This document shows positions 47,445-58,439 of a DNA stretch of 64,000 bases, one piece after another (the first letter of the stretch is position 1; every line of letters starts with the position of its first letter). Both the position numbers and the translations under genes were made by a program. A model generated the notes under the pieces. The model was not told where the DNA came from and searched no databases. It worked only from the letters and a program-made list of their open reading frames with translations. The DNA lies in NCBI RefSeq assembly GCF_024323335.1, contig NC_066581.1, positions 231,648,539-231,712,538 on the forward strand. The letters run 5' to 3'. The stretch comes from Lathyrus oleraceus (Eukaryota > Streptophyta > Magnoliopsida > Fabales > Fabaceae).

Positions 47445-47828
47445 ATGTCAAAGAATGCAAGCACTTCTTCAATCACCAACTTTGATACATCTGGGTATGT
47501 GCTTTGTAGAAACAAGAGAATGAAATGTTTTTTTCAAGATGATAGTATTCTTCGTACTGTTAGTGATGTTAATAGTATCAACTATGGGAGAAAATTTTGG
47601 GATTGTAGAAATTACAGAAACCATATGGACAAGGACTGTAATTTCTTCAATTGGTTAGATGATGAGTTTATTGATGAAATGGATTTGAAGCTTGAAAGAC
47701 AAAAGAAGAAAATTAACAAATTTAAGAGTGAGGTTATCCACACTGAATTATGGTTGAAAATATCCATTGTGGTTGAGATATTGAGTTTAGGGTTGAATCA
47801 TGTGTTTGTAACAATATATTTCAATTAG
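47445..47828 (+). CDS. Small GRF-type zinc-finger protein carried by the MULE
   Basis: 127 aa from the ATG at 47445 (the frame is open upstream, but the added N-terminus is low-complexity hydrophobic text over the UTR). Residues ~15-70 form a GRF-type zinc finger: Cys in YVLC and MKC, the GRKFWDCRNY core (GRF/GRRFYGC in the family) and KDCNFFNWLDDEF. Then a basic coiled-coil-like stretch (LERQKKKINKFKSEV) and a C-terminal hydrophobic segment (LWLKISIVVEILSLGL) that could be a membrane anchor. GRF fingers bind nucleic acid in topoisomerases and NEIL3; small plant members are mostly uncharacterised. The ORF is intact, while the transposase on the opposite strand is not. It runs inward from the left TIR, the place mudrB occupies in maize MuDR. 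Confidence 0.8.
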   Translation: MSKNASTSSITNFDTSGYVLCRNKRMKCFFQDDSILRTVSDVNSINYGRKFWDCRNYRNHMDKDCNFFNWLDDEFIDEMDLKLERQKKKINKFKSEVIHTELWLKISIVVEILSLGLNHVFVTIYFN

Positions 47829-48269
47829 GATTAGGGTAATTTAGTATTCTGTTTTCATATTATGAATGTAATCTTTTATTGATTTAATGAATAATGTTGG
47901 TGTCTATTTTAACACATTAGCAATATTTGTTCATTATTCTCTATTTTAACAGTGATACATAACTGGTCTAAATTTTGGAACAAAATATAACCTGTGAAAC
48001 ATGTAACTAAAGAGATTATAATGCATATCTATAATATTTCAAAAATTGATACAGAAAGACATTATAAGTCATTATCATTAAGTCATCATAAGGAATATCA
48101 ATAACATTACAAAAAGGCATTACAAGGCATTGCCAATAAGCCATTATAAGACACTAAAATAACATTACAAAAAGGCATTATAAGCCATTGTCAATAAGTC
48201 ATTATAAGACACTAAAATAACATTACAAAAAGACATTATAAGGCATAACAAACATCATAACAAACATCA

Positions 48270-49503
48270 TGGTTGACTTGAAATAGACTTCCCACCCTTT
48301 TGAGGTTTTTTCTTTTCTTTTTGGGTAGTGACTGACTTGAAACTGTTGATTGTGGCGGTTGACTTGAAACTGTTGATTATGGTGGCTGACTTGAAATTGT
48401 TGCTTGTGGTGGTTGACTTAAAATAAATGGTTGTAGTGGTTGACTTGAAATTATTACTTGTGGTTCTTGAGTTGAGGTTCCTTTTGGTACCTGATTTGGA
48501 GGTGCTTCTGGTTGTGGTAGTTTACAAATGGCCTTGTTGTGACCATCTTTGTGGCAATGACTGCATTTGATTATATGGTTTTCTCGTTTTAAGTGTGTCT
48601 CACCCCTCACCATTTCTCCAGCTTCCTTATTCCTTTTTTTCGTGGGTCTTCCAAGTTGTCTCTTTATTGGTGGTAGCTAGAGATCGACAACATCATATTT
48701 AGTCCACAAAGCTTCCCCATTAACTGGATAAATAACTAGTGCATACCAAGCTTCATAAAGTTCCTTCTTATAACAATCAGGTGTAAAATCATTAATTTGT
48801 AAATGTTAATTCTTCATGCATGACATTGCATGACAACATGGCTGCCCTGTCAACATCCACATTCTACATGAGCATTCTTTCTTGAAAAGATTAGCATCAT
48901 ATTTTCTCCATTTAGTGATATATGCCTAAATGCCACAGTTTGTCCATTCATCACCCACATCCTCGTAAATGTCACAGTTTGTCCTCTCATCACCCATATT
49001 GGTCCCCATATTTGTACTCTCTTGCATCACAGTGGTTCACTCATCAGTTTCATTAACTCCTAACTCAAATTCAACATTTATACTCTATTGCACCACATTG
49101 GTCCCCACATTAGTTTCATTAATTACAAACTCATCTCCCAAATCCACAACAACTTCATTATCTAATTCTAATGAAAGAATCAGTTTATCAATAATGTCAG
49201 GCTATGAAACAGGATGAGTAACACATAAATGACAATCCCAAGTCATTACTACAATTGTTTCATCCTTCTAGTTCCCCTGTCATCCTCCAACAACACAATA
49301 TCACAATCACTCATTTCATCGTAATATCAAAGTTTATCTATAGTTGGATAACCTAAATCTTTTAACATGCCTAAAATTTCAAAGTAACTCCAATAATTTG
49401 GATCAGCACCCCAAATGGTCTATAACCCTTGATACCCTGATTTTGTGAAGTTAACAAACTCCTTAGAAAACTCACCAAAATGATGAACAACACACTTAAA
49501 CAT
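48270..49503 (-). pseudogene. MURA-type MULE transposase, core deleted
   Basis: Minus strand from the ATG at 49503. N-terminal PB1-like domain of plant MULE transposases (VVHHFGEF, then DPNYWSYFEILGMLKDLGY, KLWYYDE), with a TAG at ~49422. An acidic linker follows (49230-48970), then an abrupt jump to the C-terminus: SWIM zinc finger CSCRMWMLTGQPCCHAMSC near 48830-48880, GRPTKKRNKEAGE near 48630, a CCHC knuckle at ~48540-48575 (CSHCHKDGHNKAIC) and a tail of SQPPQ repeats (48310-48450). The DDE catalytic domain between linker and SWIM is missing, so no transposition activity is possible. It converges on the GRF ORF. Confidence 0.82.
48320..48450 (-). repeat. ~30-bp minisatellite coding SQPPQ repeats
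   Basis: GTTGACTTGAAACTGTTGAT-type units repeat four to five times; in transposase sense they encode Ser-Gln-Pro-Pro-Gln repeats after the zinc knuckle. Confidence 0.75.
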
Positions 49504-49829
49504 CTTATCCACTACCTATTCAACTTACATAAGATAACATTAGTACTAAGGAAGATGGTTAAAGAAAAAAGTTCACGTTTTAATAGGTTACGAGTGAGAA
49601 ATCATACCTTAGTCGTATTCAGAGAAATGTTGCTTTCGTCTTCAACTATGTTTGTCTATGGAACAATTGTTGTTATCGTCTTAAATGGAATTGGTCTGTG
49701 AAACCTTTGTTGCTATCGTCTTCAATGGAGTTTGCCTTATTCAGAGAAATGTCTTTGTTTGCCCTAACCTTTCAGTTTCATGCCTTTCAACTTCATGCCT
49801 TTTTTATTTAACTTCAAAGATTTACAACA

Positions 49830-50024
49830 CATTTTAAACATTTTTTCAGTAATATTAAATTTTCACGTCATATAAGAATAGTCAAACCTGACATTTTTCC
49901 AATAAAAACTAAAGGAAATGACCACATAGTTTAAACGAAAGTGAAATTAAGACCACCATATAATATTTTTTAGTTAGAAAAAAAAATCTTATAAAATTAA
50001 TAGATTAAATGATGCATTAAGTCC
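49830..50024 (-). repeat. Right terminal inverted repeat of the MULE
   Basis: Inverted partner of 47088-47250. Its outer end lies 216 bp from the AAAS start codon. Confidence 0.7.
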
Positions 50025-50205
50025 TTTTTTTTTCAATTATAAAAACATTGAATTTCATAATCAATTTCTTAATCATATGTAAACGTAGTTTGGAAGTTAA
50101 ATAAAAAAAAATTGCAAGAAAGATAAATGAAAAAAAAGCGGGAAAAATATTATAATTTTCATATGCGATGAATCAATCTTCTCTCTGTATTAAGCTAATC
50201 TAAGC

Positions 50206-50214
50206 TAAAACCCT
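50206..50214 (+). promoter_or_regulatory. Telobox-like AAAACCCTA in AAAS 5' region
   Basis: AAAACCCTA about 26-34 bp upstream of the AAAS ATG. Teloboxes in plant 5' regions are typical of housekeeping genes; whether this one acts here is inference. Confidence 0.4.
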
Positions 50215-50239
50215 ATTCTTCTCAACTCAAAACTCTACC

Positions 50240-53200
50240 ATGGCTTCCTTCCCTCCTCCTGGTTCACTCACCCTCTGCGAACTCAACCGCGACCTAAGTA
50301 TTACTACTATACCCCTCTCTCTCTCTCTCTATATGATTTTCTCTCTCTTCATTCCCTTCTCTAACTCTTAATTTCTCTGCAGTCACCGTCGATGCACTCT
50401 CCGACGATCGAGCCGATCAAACCTACGGAAAGCATCTCGTAACAATCGCACCATCTCAATTCAATTCAATCCTATTTAATTTCAGTTTTTATTAATTGCT
50501 TTTATACGTTAATTAGGGATTGGTGTTCAGCCCCGTGCCGTTTCAGCCTCCACCTCCGCCTCTCGAGAACGACGTTCCCGAACAGGAAGCAACCGCCGCG
50601 GTAACCGTTCCTAGAAAAGGTCCTCTGGCACTTTTGCAAGGCCTTGTAAACGAGTGTCTCAGACACCTCTTCTACCCTAACGATGTATGATTAATTGATC
50701 TTATTGCTTGCACTGTGCTTTTTTTAAATTTTAAATTAATTACACGCGTTGCTTGTAATTTACTAATTTTAGAATTTTTTGTTGTGTAAATTTTATGCTT
50801 ATGTTTAGGTTCATTTGTTGCCTGAGGTTAATCTTCAAGGAGTGAGTTGGCACCTTAATAGGCATATAATTGCTTTTATTTCTGGGCCCAACCAAGTATT
50901 AGTTCGTGATTATGAAGATCCAGGTACTTAACTTTTTCTGGTCTTGAGAATTGAGATATTTTATCAGCTTATAGTTTAAGTTAAGCTAAGATAAGTGGAT
51001 TTTGTCTGTGCCAAGTAGCAATGCTATTTAGTTAATGTTATTGTTGTGTTATGGATGGTGTTTGTTTTGTTGTAAGCACTTCTAGTTTTACATTTTTAAT
51101 AGATGGGAAGGATTCAATTATTTTGACCAACGAGTCTCAGAGAGATGTTAGAGTGCTAGAGTGGAGGCCAAATGGTGGGAGGATGCTAACTGTGGGTTGC
51201 AAGTGAGGTTCTGTCTTTGTGCTCGTTATGGTATGTACAGTGGCAATTCCCTAGTCATAGTGTTTTTTGTTTACCGGACTTGGGTTTACTGATGCAGGAG
51301 TGGAATTTGCATATGGTCTGCTTCATATCCTGGAAACACAGCATCTACTAGATCTGGCACTATATCCTTTGTAGGAAATCTATCGAGAGGCTCTGGAATT
51401 CGGTATCTCCTGGTTGATTTTCTTCGAAGTCAGAATGGTGAACATGTTAGCGCCCTTACTTGGAGTCCGGATGGAAGATATCCTCATAAATGTCAATTTT
51501 TTTATTTTTATTTTACCTTTTATTTGTCAAATATGGATATAACCTATGGCACCTACATATTATTTCTTTTTGGAAGAGGTGTTGGTGTATGATGGTACAT
51601 TTTTCTACACAGTATGCATATCCGGAAAGTATTAACTACGGGTTAGACTCGTGAGTTTGATGCACACGTTTTTTCTTTTTAAATTACTTATACTTAACCA
51701 TTTTTTCTTAACCTATTTTCACATACTTAGCTTCTGCTTCATACGAGAGCTCTTCTTTCACTGTGTGGGATGTTGCCCAAGGTACACTGTAGATCTTGAT
51801 TCCTTAAGCAGTTTGATGTTTTTTATACTTTTAATAATCCCTTTCTTTCCACGAATGATATAAATATGTTATGAATAAGCTTAAAGCTTGTTCTGATTTT
51901 TTTTTAAAACTGATTTGTTCACCTCAGTATAAAAAGATACTGAATGTAGATGTACCCTAAGCTGTATATGTTTACAACCTAGACTGATGATTTAAACAGA
52001 ACATCAATATACTGAATATATGACATGATGGACCATTAACAAATCCGACTTTTGCTATGAGTTTGGAGAAATAAATCCTTAATTACTTATATTTGATTGA
52101 ATTGTGTACTAGTGGTGTAATATCTACCAGTCACTTTCCTATGGACTCGGAAGTTATTTTTTTTGTTTTTGGAATTCCAGTAAAGCAAAATTGTGTTATG
52201 TTTCTTTAGGTGTTTTGTCATAATAGCCCACAGTAACACAATGGGTGAATTTATACCGTCAAAATAACGTGAGGACATTACTACATATAATAATTGGATT
52301 ACTAGTCTTGACATGTTCCATTTTAGTGCTCTTATAAAGTTTACTATTGGATTGGAATATTTTATTTTGTGCATTTGAGTGTTATGCAAAAAAAATTATA
52401 GATTCGAACTTTTAATATAATAAATTGACAAGTTGATCAAAGTTACCGATCAAAGTTACCCCAATGAAGGTTGGCTTAACTGGTAAGAATGCATTCTGTC
52501 TGCCAAGTGGTCTTCAATTCTTTCTAGTAGTCATTCATTAATAGGCCGTACCTAAATTTAAGTATCAATGTAAGCCCCTGTCGAGACATATGGCACGCCT
52601 TACTTTCATAGGAATAATCTCCTTTTCTTTAAAATGTTCCTGTACAAAAAGAGTGATCAAATTTCTGTTGCCCTATTTATGTTAAGTTGATAGATGTTTT
52701 ATTCTGACTCTTTAATTTTAAGAGTTTAAAGAAGGGAGGGTGATGAGTCCGATGACTGTTTGTATATTTACATTTTGATGGTCATCTCATTTCAATAGAA
52801 AAATCTTGAGTAGTGATATTTGTCTCCGCTTTCTGAATATTTGGTTATTTTTTATGTTATCTGTAGGTGTGGGGACACCTATTCGACGAGGATTAGGAGG
52901 CATATCAATGCTAAAGTGGTCGCCCACTGGAGATTACTTCTTTGCTTCAAAATTGTAATGCAACATTCTTAGTTTTGCTTATGGAAATACGAAGTATTTA
53001 TTGAACATGAACTGCTTATGATTCACAAATCACGACCTTATTGTTATGCTCTCTTACAGTGATGGAACATTTTATCTTTGGGAAACAAACACTTGGACAT
53101 CAGAACAATGGTCATCAACTAGTAGTGGTTTTGTCAAGGTATGTAATGTGTACATTCTTGTTTTGGTGCCCTATGGTTACGTATTGACTTTGAGACAACA

Positions 53201-56200
53201 TCTGTTGCATTTTGGATTTGTTTTGTAAGGGATAACAACCAAGACTCATTTCATGATGAAACCGGGAGTTAATTAGGTTATATATCTTGTGAGTGTAATA
53301 AGAAGATACAATGACTGAAGAGTTTAACAATATAGTAGAATAATACAGTCATAATCTGAAGCAATTGGCAGTTATTTGTAAATTTTCTTGTCTGATGGCT
53401 GACATAATGTTAATACTTAAATGATTTCTTGTCTGATGTGTGCTCAGTGTGCAACATGGGATCCAGATGGGCGTATGATACTGCTTGCATTTTCCAAATC
53501 ATCAACTTTGGCATCAGTTCATTTCGCATCAAAGCCTCCCTCATTAGGTATTGAACCTTTCCTCCCTCATTAGGTATTGATCCTTTTCTTTCAAGGATCT
53601 TATGTTGATTTTTTTACTGTTTCCGTATCTAGCTAAACTAATCAGTAATCTCTACATATATATCTATATCTATACTTCTATACTTATACATAAAGGAAAT
53701 TGTAAGTTTTAGTGTAGTTTTTCTTCTTCCAATTTAACTCTTTATTTGCATTATTTAATTTAAAGTTTTGTCCTTTTTTATCCAATCCAGCATCTGACTT
53801 TTTAGACTATAACTATATAAAAGGGATATCAAATTGTTATGGTTTTTATTCTTCCGATTTTATCCTTCATTTAAACAATATAATTTACATTTTTATCCAA
53901 TTAAATCATAAAAAATCTAAATAACATGAAAATCTGTAATTCCATTTTTTTTGACAATATAATTGATAGACTGAAAAAAGCAGGCACGGCTGCGCACTAG
54001 TACTCAATAAATAGAAACATGTGATATTCAAATATATGGATGAGACGATAAAGGAAAAAGAGTGGAAGAGGGATCAATACTGTATATACTTTTATAGTAA
54101 ACAATGACTCTGAAAAGGCTGACAACAGTAATCATGTCAGATGGAACCACTTATTTTTTCTTTTCCCATGATGAAAATTTTGTTATTTGAATGGGAAGGC
54201 AAAAGAAATAAGAGACGGACACACTGCTATATATTTCCCTAATAAAGTGAATGACTGAAATATATTTCCCTAATACCATAAATTCAAATGATGCCTTTGA
54301 AAAACACATGCCCTCTAGGTTGAGTGCAAGCTACAAGTAATGTCTTGGCTAAAACCTTTTGCCAAACACATGCAGATTTCTCAACAGATACCTTTTGTTA
54401 ATTGGATTGAATTAGTAAATGGTTGATATAAGATGTGGTTTGTAATAAAATTTGTGTCTGTCAGCATCTAGTGTTAGGAAAGAAAACGTGGTAAAAGTAT
54501 CAGCTCTTTCGCGAGATGGAACTGTTTAATCAGCTCATGGTCTATCACATAAAAGGGCCCAATCAGGAGTTTGCACATAATCATCTCCTGCTACCTGAAC
54601 AGAAGCACACAATGTTTTTATAGCTACCCTTGTGTGTTTGAAGTCCATGTTCTACCCACAATTCTTGTCTGTCTCATTATAAGTATTGATTGATAGTTAC
54701 TCATTTTTTTTCCAGATGCACATCTGTTACCTGTTGAGTTGCCAGAGATATTATCGTTGACAGGCAGGTAAATATGAGTTAATGTTTTTTGGGTTCAATA
54801 ATTTTTTGAATTGCTGTGATTTGGTGTTAAGGTCTTATCATTTTACAAATTTTTTATTAACCAATTCTTAGGATGTGGTAACTGACTGTTGCATTTTGCA
54901 TCCTCAGCTATTTTAGTAATTAGCCCTTTCTCCTCCTGTTCTATCATAATGTATTTTGGTTTGGATGATGCTTGAATTTTAGGTTGTTGATACTCTTAGC
55001 TCTTGATTTGTAAGATCATATAAATTGAAACTGTATCTCTTAGGTGAAGTTGATTTTTGGTGTTTTCTTGTTCTCATTTGTACTAAAAAACCAAGAAAAA
55101 ATGTGTTTAGCTCAACGTAGATTTTTTATTTTGTAAAGTATGGCCAAGTCTGAAGATGACATTAATTTTTTTCATCATTTCCTGTTCTAAATTTCAGAAA
55201 CAGGATATTGCAAGTTTAAATGCAGTGCCAGCTTTTCTAAATTAGTTAAAATAATCAGCCATAGTTTTTATGAAATAAAATATATGTTTTCCTCGAATTA
55301 GACATTTCCATTTTCTTTTCTTCCATATTCTTTGTTCTTATAGAGTGAATTCTTGATTCTTTACCTGGATCGATTGACCTTGTTCTTATAGAGTATAATT
55401 TCAAATTTCAATCATGGAATGTCATTGATGTATCCCCTGATAATTTTGGATCCCTCAGTCTTACAGTGTAATTCTTGGATGCTCTTGTGTGATGGACTGG
55501 AGTTTACACATATGTCACATGGATGTGGTTAAATTTATGTTTCCGCAAATTAAGGTTTTTGTTGTGTTAGGTTTTTGCCTAGGTTCTTTATCTTCCTTTT
55601 CCTATATCATATAGTTATCATGTTTTTTTTTTGTTAGAAACTAGATGTTTATTTGTTATCTAATGTCATTTTATTCAGTCAGGGAATTGAAAAAATAGAA
55701 TGGGATAATTCAGGAGAGAGATTGGCCGTGTCTTTTAAAGGTGGGGATGACGTATATGGGGGGCTAATTGCCATCTATGATACAAGAAGAACTCCTGTGA
55801 TATCTACATCATTGATGTGAGTTTTTGGTTGAAAATGTTCCAATCACCGTTGTTGTTTTATGTCATCTCTTTTCAATTAATTTAATTTCAAAGTTATGTG
55901 TCTTGGATATTCCTTGCTTTGCCAATTACTATTCAATATACTGGTTTGCAATAATTTTTTTTCTCAATATGTTTTAGTGGATTTATAAGAGGACCCGGAG
56001 AAAATCCAACGCCAATCTCATTTTCATTTCACGGGAAGTTTAAGCAGGGGCCATTGCTTTCAGTGGTAAGTCTGTCTTGAGTTTCATTTGTTCTGCTTTT
56101 TTTCTTCTTCTGAAACTGTATTTTCCTTGACAAATTATATGCAACTATGTGAGGTGCATATGTGAATGTGCTTGTGATATCATTATTATGAACATGGTTC

Positions 56201-57539
56201 TAAGTAGAAGTGTCAAAAAAGCCCTAAATGAGAAAGCCCCAACAATTGGGCCCCTTATTCGGCCCAATTTTTTTAGGCCCCCTACTAAATCAATAATTTT
56301 TTGGCCCCTTATTTTTAAGCCCCATCTTATTTTTGGTTTTTAAGGGGCCTAAGTGAGGGGCTCAAAATATAATTTATTTGAAATAAAATATTTTATTTTT
56401 TTAAATATATATTTTAAAAATAATAAAAAAATTAGAAAATTAATTTTTTTTCTGAAAAAAAAGTAAAAATTATTTTCAAAAATTAAAAAAAAAGTTGATT
56501 TTTTCAAGAAAAACATTAATTTTTTTCAAAAAACAAATAACATAGTCGATTTTTTTTAAAATATTTATATTTTTTATTTTTTCTGAAAAAGTGATATTTC
56601 TGAAGAAAAAAATTATTTTTTTCAAAAATAGGAAAAAAGTTGATTTTTTCGAAAATACAAAAAAAAATTGATTTCTTTTTAAAATGATAAAGGCGATTTG
56701 TTTTTTAAAAAAAAATATTTTTTTTTCGAAAGAAAAAAGTTGATATTTTTCAAAAATAAAAAAATTAATGTTTTCCAACAAAAAAATCGATTTTTTTTCG
56801 AAACATAAAATGTCATTTTGTTATAAAAAAAAGAAGTTGATATTTTCAAAAATAATAAAAAAAATGTGATTTTTTTTTTAAATTGGCTTTTTTCGAAAAT
56901 AAAAAAAAATCGACTTTTCCCGATAATAGAAAAAATATCGATTTTTTCCGGAATAATGAAATCGATTTTTTTTATTAAAAAGTTTAGTTTTATTTGAAAC
57001 AAAATCGATTTTTTATGAAATTAAAAAAGTCGGTTTTTTTGAAAAAAAAAATTCATGAAAATAAAAAAATAATAATTTTTTCTTTAAAAAAAACAAATTT
57101 TTCTTTAAAAAATCAATTTTAAAAAATGATGGGGCCTTAAGCCCTCAATTGAATTTTATGGGCCTTTATTTTAGGGGCCCCATATATTTAAGGGCTCATT
57201 TATTTTTTAAATTTTGGGCCCCCTATATTTTTGGGGCCTTAAAAATTAGGCCCTGGTCCCCTAAATTGACAGCTCTAGTTCTAAGTAATATTTTCACTGG
57301 CCTTAAAAAAAGAACATTTAATTCGGTTAGTATGAATCTTCATAGACAGTGCCCGGTTCCAACGACACACGTCATAGATGCTTCATCTTGTTTTTTTAAA
57401 GAAAGATGCTTGATCTGGTTATTGATTCATATTACACTTGGAAGCTTTTTATACGTCTGTACTTTCTATTCTGCAGTGTTGGAGCAGTGGATTCTGTTGC
57501 ACTTACCCTCTCTTGTTCCGTTCTCATATGCTTACATAA
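50240..57539 (+). CDS. AAAS: ALADIN (AAAS), nuclear pore WD40 protein
   Basis: Plant ALADIN, a WD-repeat nucleoporin of the nuclear pore complex. Coding exons by eye: 50240-50297, 50383-50438, 50517-50684, 50809-50923, 51103-51202, 51298-51477, 51723-51781, 52867-52954, 53060-53138, 53448-53547, 54716-54767, 55679-55816, 55978-56065, 57477-57539. They total 1,344 nt, 447 aa. All phases join without a stop and the protein follows the plant family from MASFPPPGSLTLCELNRDL to FCCTYPLLFRSHMLT. Recognisable parts: RLFYPNDVHLLP-like LFYPNDVHLLPEVNLQGVSW, the WD repeats (SALTWSPDGRYLASAS, SFTVWD, MLKWSPTGDYFFASK, GTFYLWET, CATWDPDG), and the GFIRGPGENP end. Introns are GT-AG except intron 6, which reads as AT-AC. 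Three introns hold small transposons. Promoter space is limited to ~216 bp before a MULE end. The gene looks functional. Confidence 0.95.
51478..51722 (+). other. AAAS intron 6, probable AT-AC (U12-type) intron
   Basis: Begins ATATCCTC (U12 donor consensus RTATCCTT), carries TTTCTTAAC at 51704-51712 (U12 branch consensus TTCCTTAAC), and ends AC 10-12 nt after the branch adenosine. Splicing this way joins GGA-AG to A-TAC-TTA-GCT and gives the conserved G-R-Y-L-A-S. A GT-AG alternative (weak donor at ~51491, acceptor TTAG at 51730) stays in frame but gives G-R-Y-P-H-K, which does not fit the family. Confidence 0.8.
52465..52620 (+). mobile_element. Possible tRNA-derived SINE in AAAS intron 7
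   Basis: An A-box-like TGGCTTAACTGG at 52472-52483 and a B-box-like TTCAATTC within 52509-52520 are spaced as in a tRNA promoter. The following ~100 bp look like a SINE body, but ends and target duplication are not clear. Confidence 0.35.
53669..54000 (+). mobile_element. Short non-autonomous Helitron in AAAS intron 10
   Basis: 332 bp starting TCTATACTTCTATACTTATA and ending in a GC-rich stretch (GCAGGCACGGCTGCGCACTAG) with CTAG, preceded by A and followed by T, as Helitrons insert between A and T. A 4-bp stem GCAG/CTGC lies 7 bases before CTAG. No coding capacity. Confidence 0.68.
56205..57277. mobile_element. hAT-type non-autonomous element in AAAS intron 13
   Basis: 1,073 bp. Left end TAGAAGTGTCAA, right end TTGACAGCTCTA (inverted), flanked by identical 8-bp duplications GTTCTAAG (56197-56204 and 57278-57285), the hallmark of hAT insertion. 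Subterminal GGGGCC/GGCCCC-rich zones surround ~650 bp of A/T runs with repeated 'gattttttcgaaaat' phrases. No transposase; the frames at 56476-57002 are composition artefacts. Confidence 0.88.
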
Positions 57540-58340
57540 GGAGGATTTCTGCGAAATTTTGTTGGCTGGCGCCAGCTAACTTTGATGTTAGCTTCAATGT
57601 TTTAAAATTATTTGATTGTTTGGGGGTCAAATTGCTATTATCTTGTTTGTATTTAAATATTGGCCTTGAAAAAAGGGCTAGTGAATAGTAATGTTTTTGG
57701 AAACTCGGATAAGTTTAACAGATCGAAAAAGATATCAGGCATCTGATAGAAAAATGAAATAGCTATTTGTTTTAAAAAAATTGTTTTTGTTTGGTATTAA
57801 TTAAAAACGTTTTAATGGATAAAAGATTTTGATTTGCAGTCTATCAAAGTAATCCTTTTTTTTTCTTATTATATTTTGGGTAGAAATCGGATAGGGATAT
57901 AATGTGTGGGGTTTGAGTAGGGTATTATAATACCACTCCTAAATCTGCCGTTTAAAAAAATTCTCGAACTCAAGAAAATTTATTATATTTTAATTGTTTA
58001 GCAACATTTAAAAATAATTTAAAAAATATTTGAGGGTGTTAGTGTTGAGTTAAGAAATAAATACACATTTATATTAAAATGCATAGAAATTTAATAGTGA
58101 TGTATTTAATGAAATTGGTAGATTAAGATGTTTACATAATAATAAAAATACAAATATATAAATATTTATTTTGCGGGTATGAGACGAGATAGTACTAAGA
58201 TATCTTGTCCATTATTTGTGTCCGTGTTCGTATCTATTTTACAGGTTTTTATTCTATCAATTGAATAAATTTTGTAGGTATTGAGATACCTTGCATGTAC
58301 TACACAAAATAAATGCAAATGGTTGGGTTGTTTCACTTTG
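57540..58340 (+). other. AAAS 3' UTR and AT-rich spacer
   Basis: Sequence after the AAAS stop; the 3' UTR end is not determined. No other gene or clear repeat seen. Confidence 0.5.
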
Positions 58341-58349
58341 TCAAAATTT

Positions 58350-58436
58350 AATTCGGAGATGCATCACAGATGCATTTTCGAATTAACCCTTATTTTCAAA
58401 TTCATGTGTTTTTTCGGAGATGCATCTCCGAATGAG
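58350..58436 (+). repeat. GGAGATGCATCTCC palindromes before PMD copy 2
   Basis: TTCGGAGATGCATCTCCGAA at 58413-58432 is a perfect 20-bp palindrome; a diverged version (TTCGGAGATGCATCACAGAT) starts near 58351. Confidence 0.85.
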
Positions 58437-58439
58437 TTT

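Larger units (their letters stand above)
47081..50024. mobile_element. Mutator-like element (MULE) with GRF zinc-finger ORF
   Basis: Long inverted termini: 47088-47250 (TAACTAAAAAACGTTACAT..., TTCCGTTAAACTATTTGGTC, GTTAAGTATGACTAA) return inverted in 49830-50024. A possible 9-bp duplication TTTTTTCAA occurs at 47072-47080 and 50028-50036, but it is low complexity. Inside, a small GRF zinc-finger ORF runs inward from the left end, and a MURA-type transposase pseudogene runs inward from the right end. The transposase lacks its catalytic core, so the element is non-autonomous. Confidence 0.8.

Noticed and set aside
51490..51730. GT-AG version of AAAS intron 6
   Set aside because: Keeps the frame but uses a poor donor and replaces the conserved YLA with unrelated residues; the AT-AC version fits both splice signals and protein.
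56476..57002. Minus-strand Phe/Lys/Asn-rich frames
   Set aside because: Translation of A/T runs in the hAT-type element inside AAAS intron 13.
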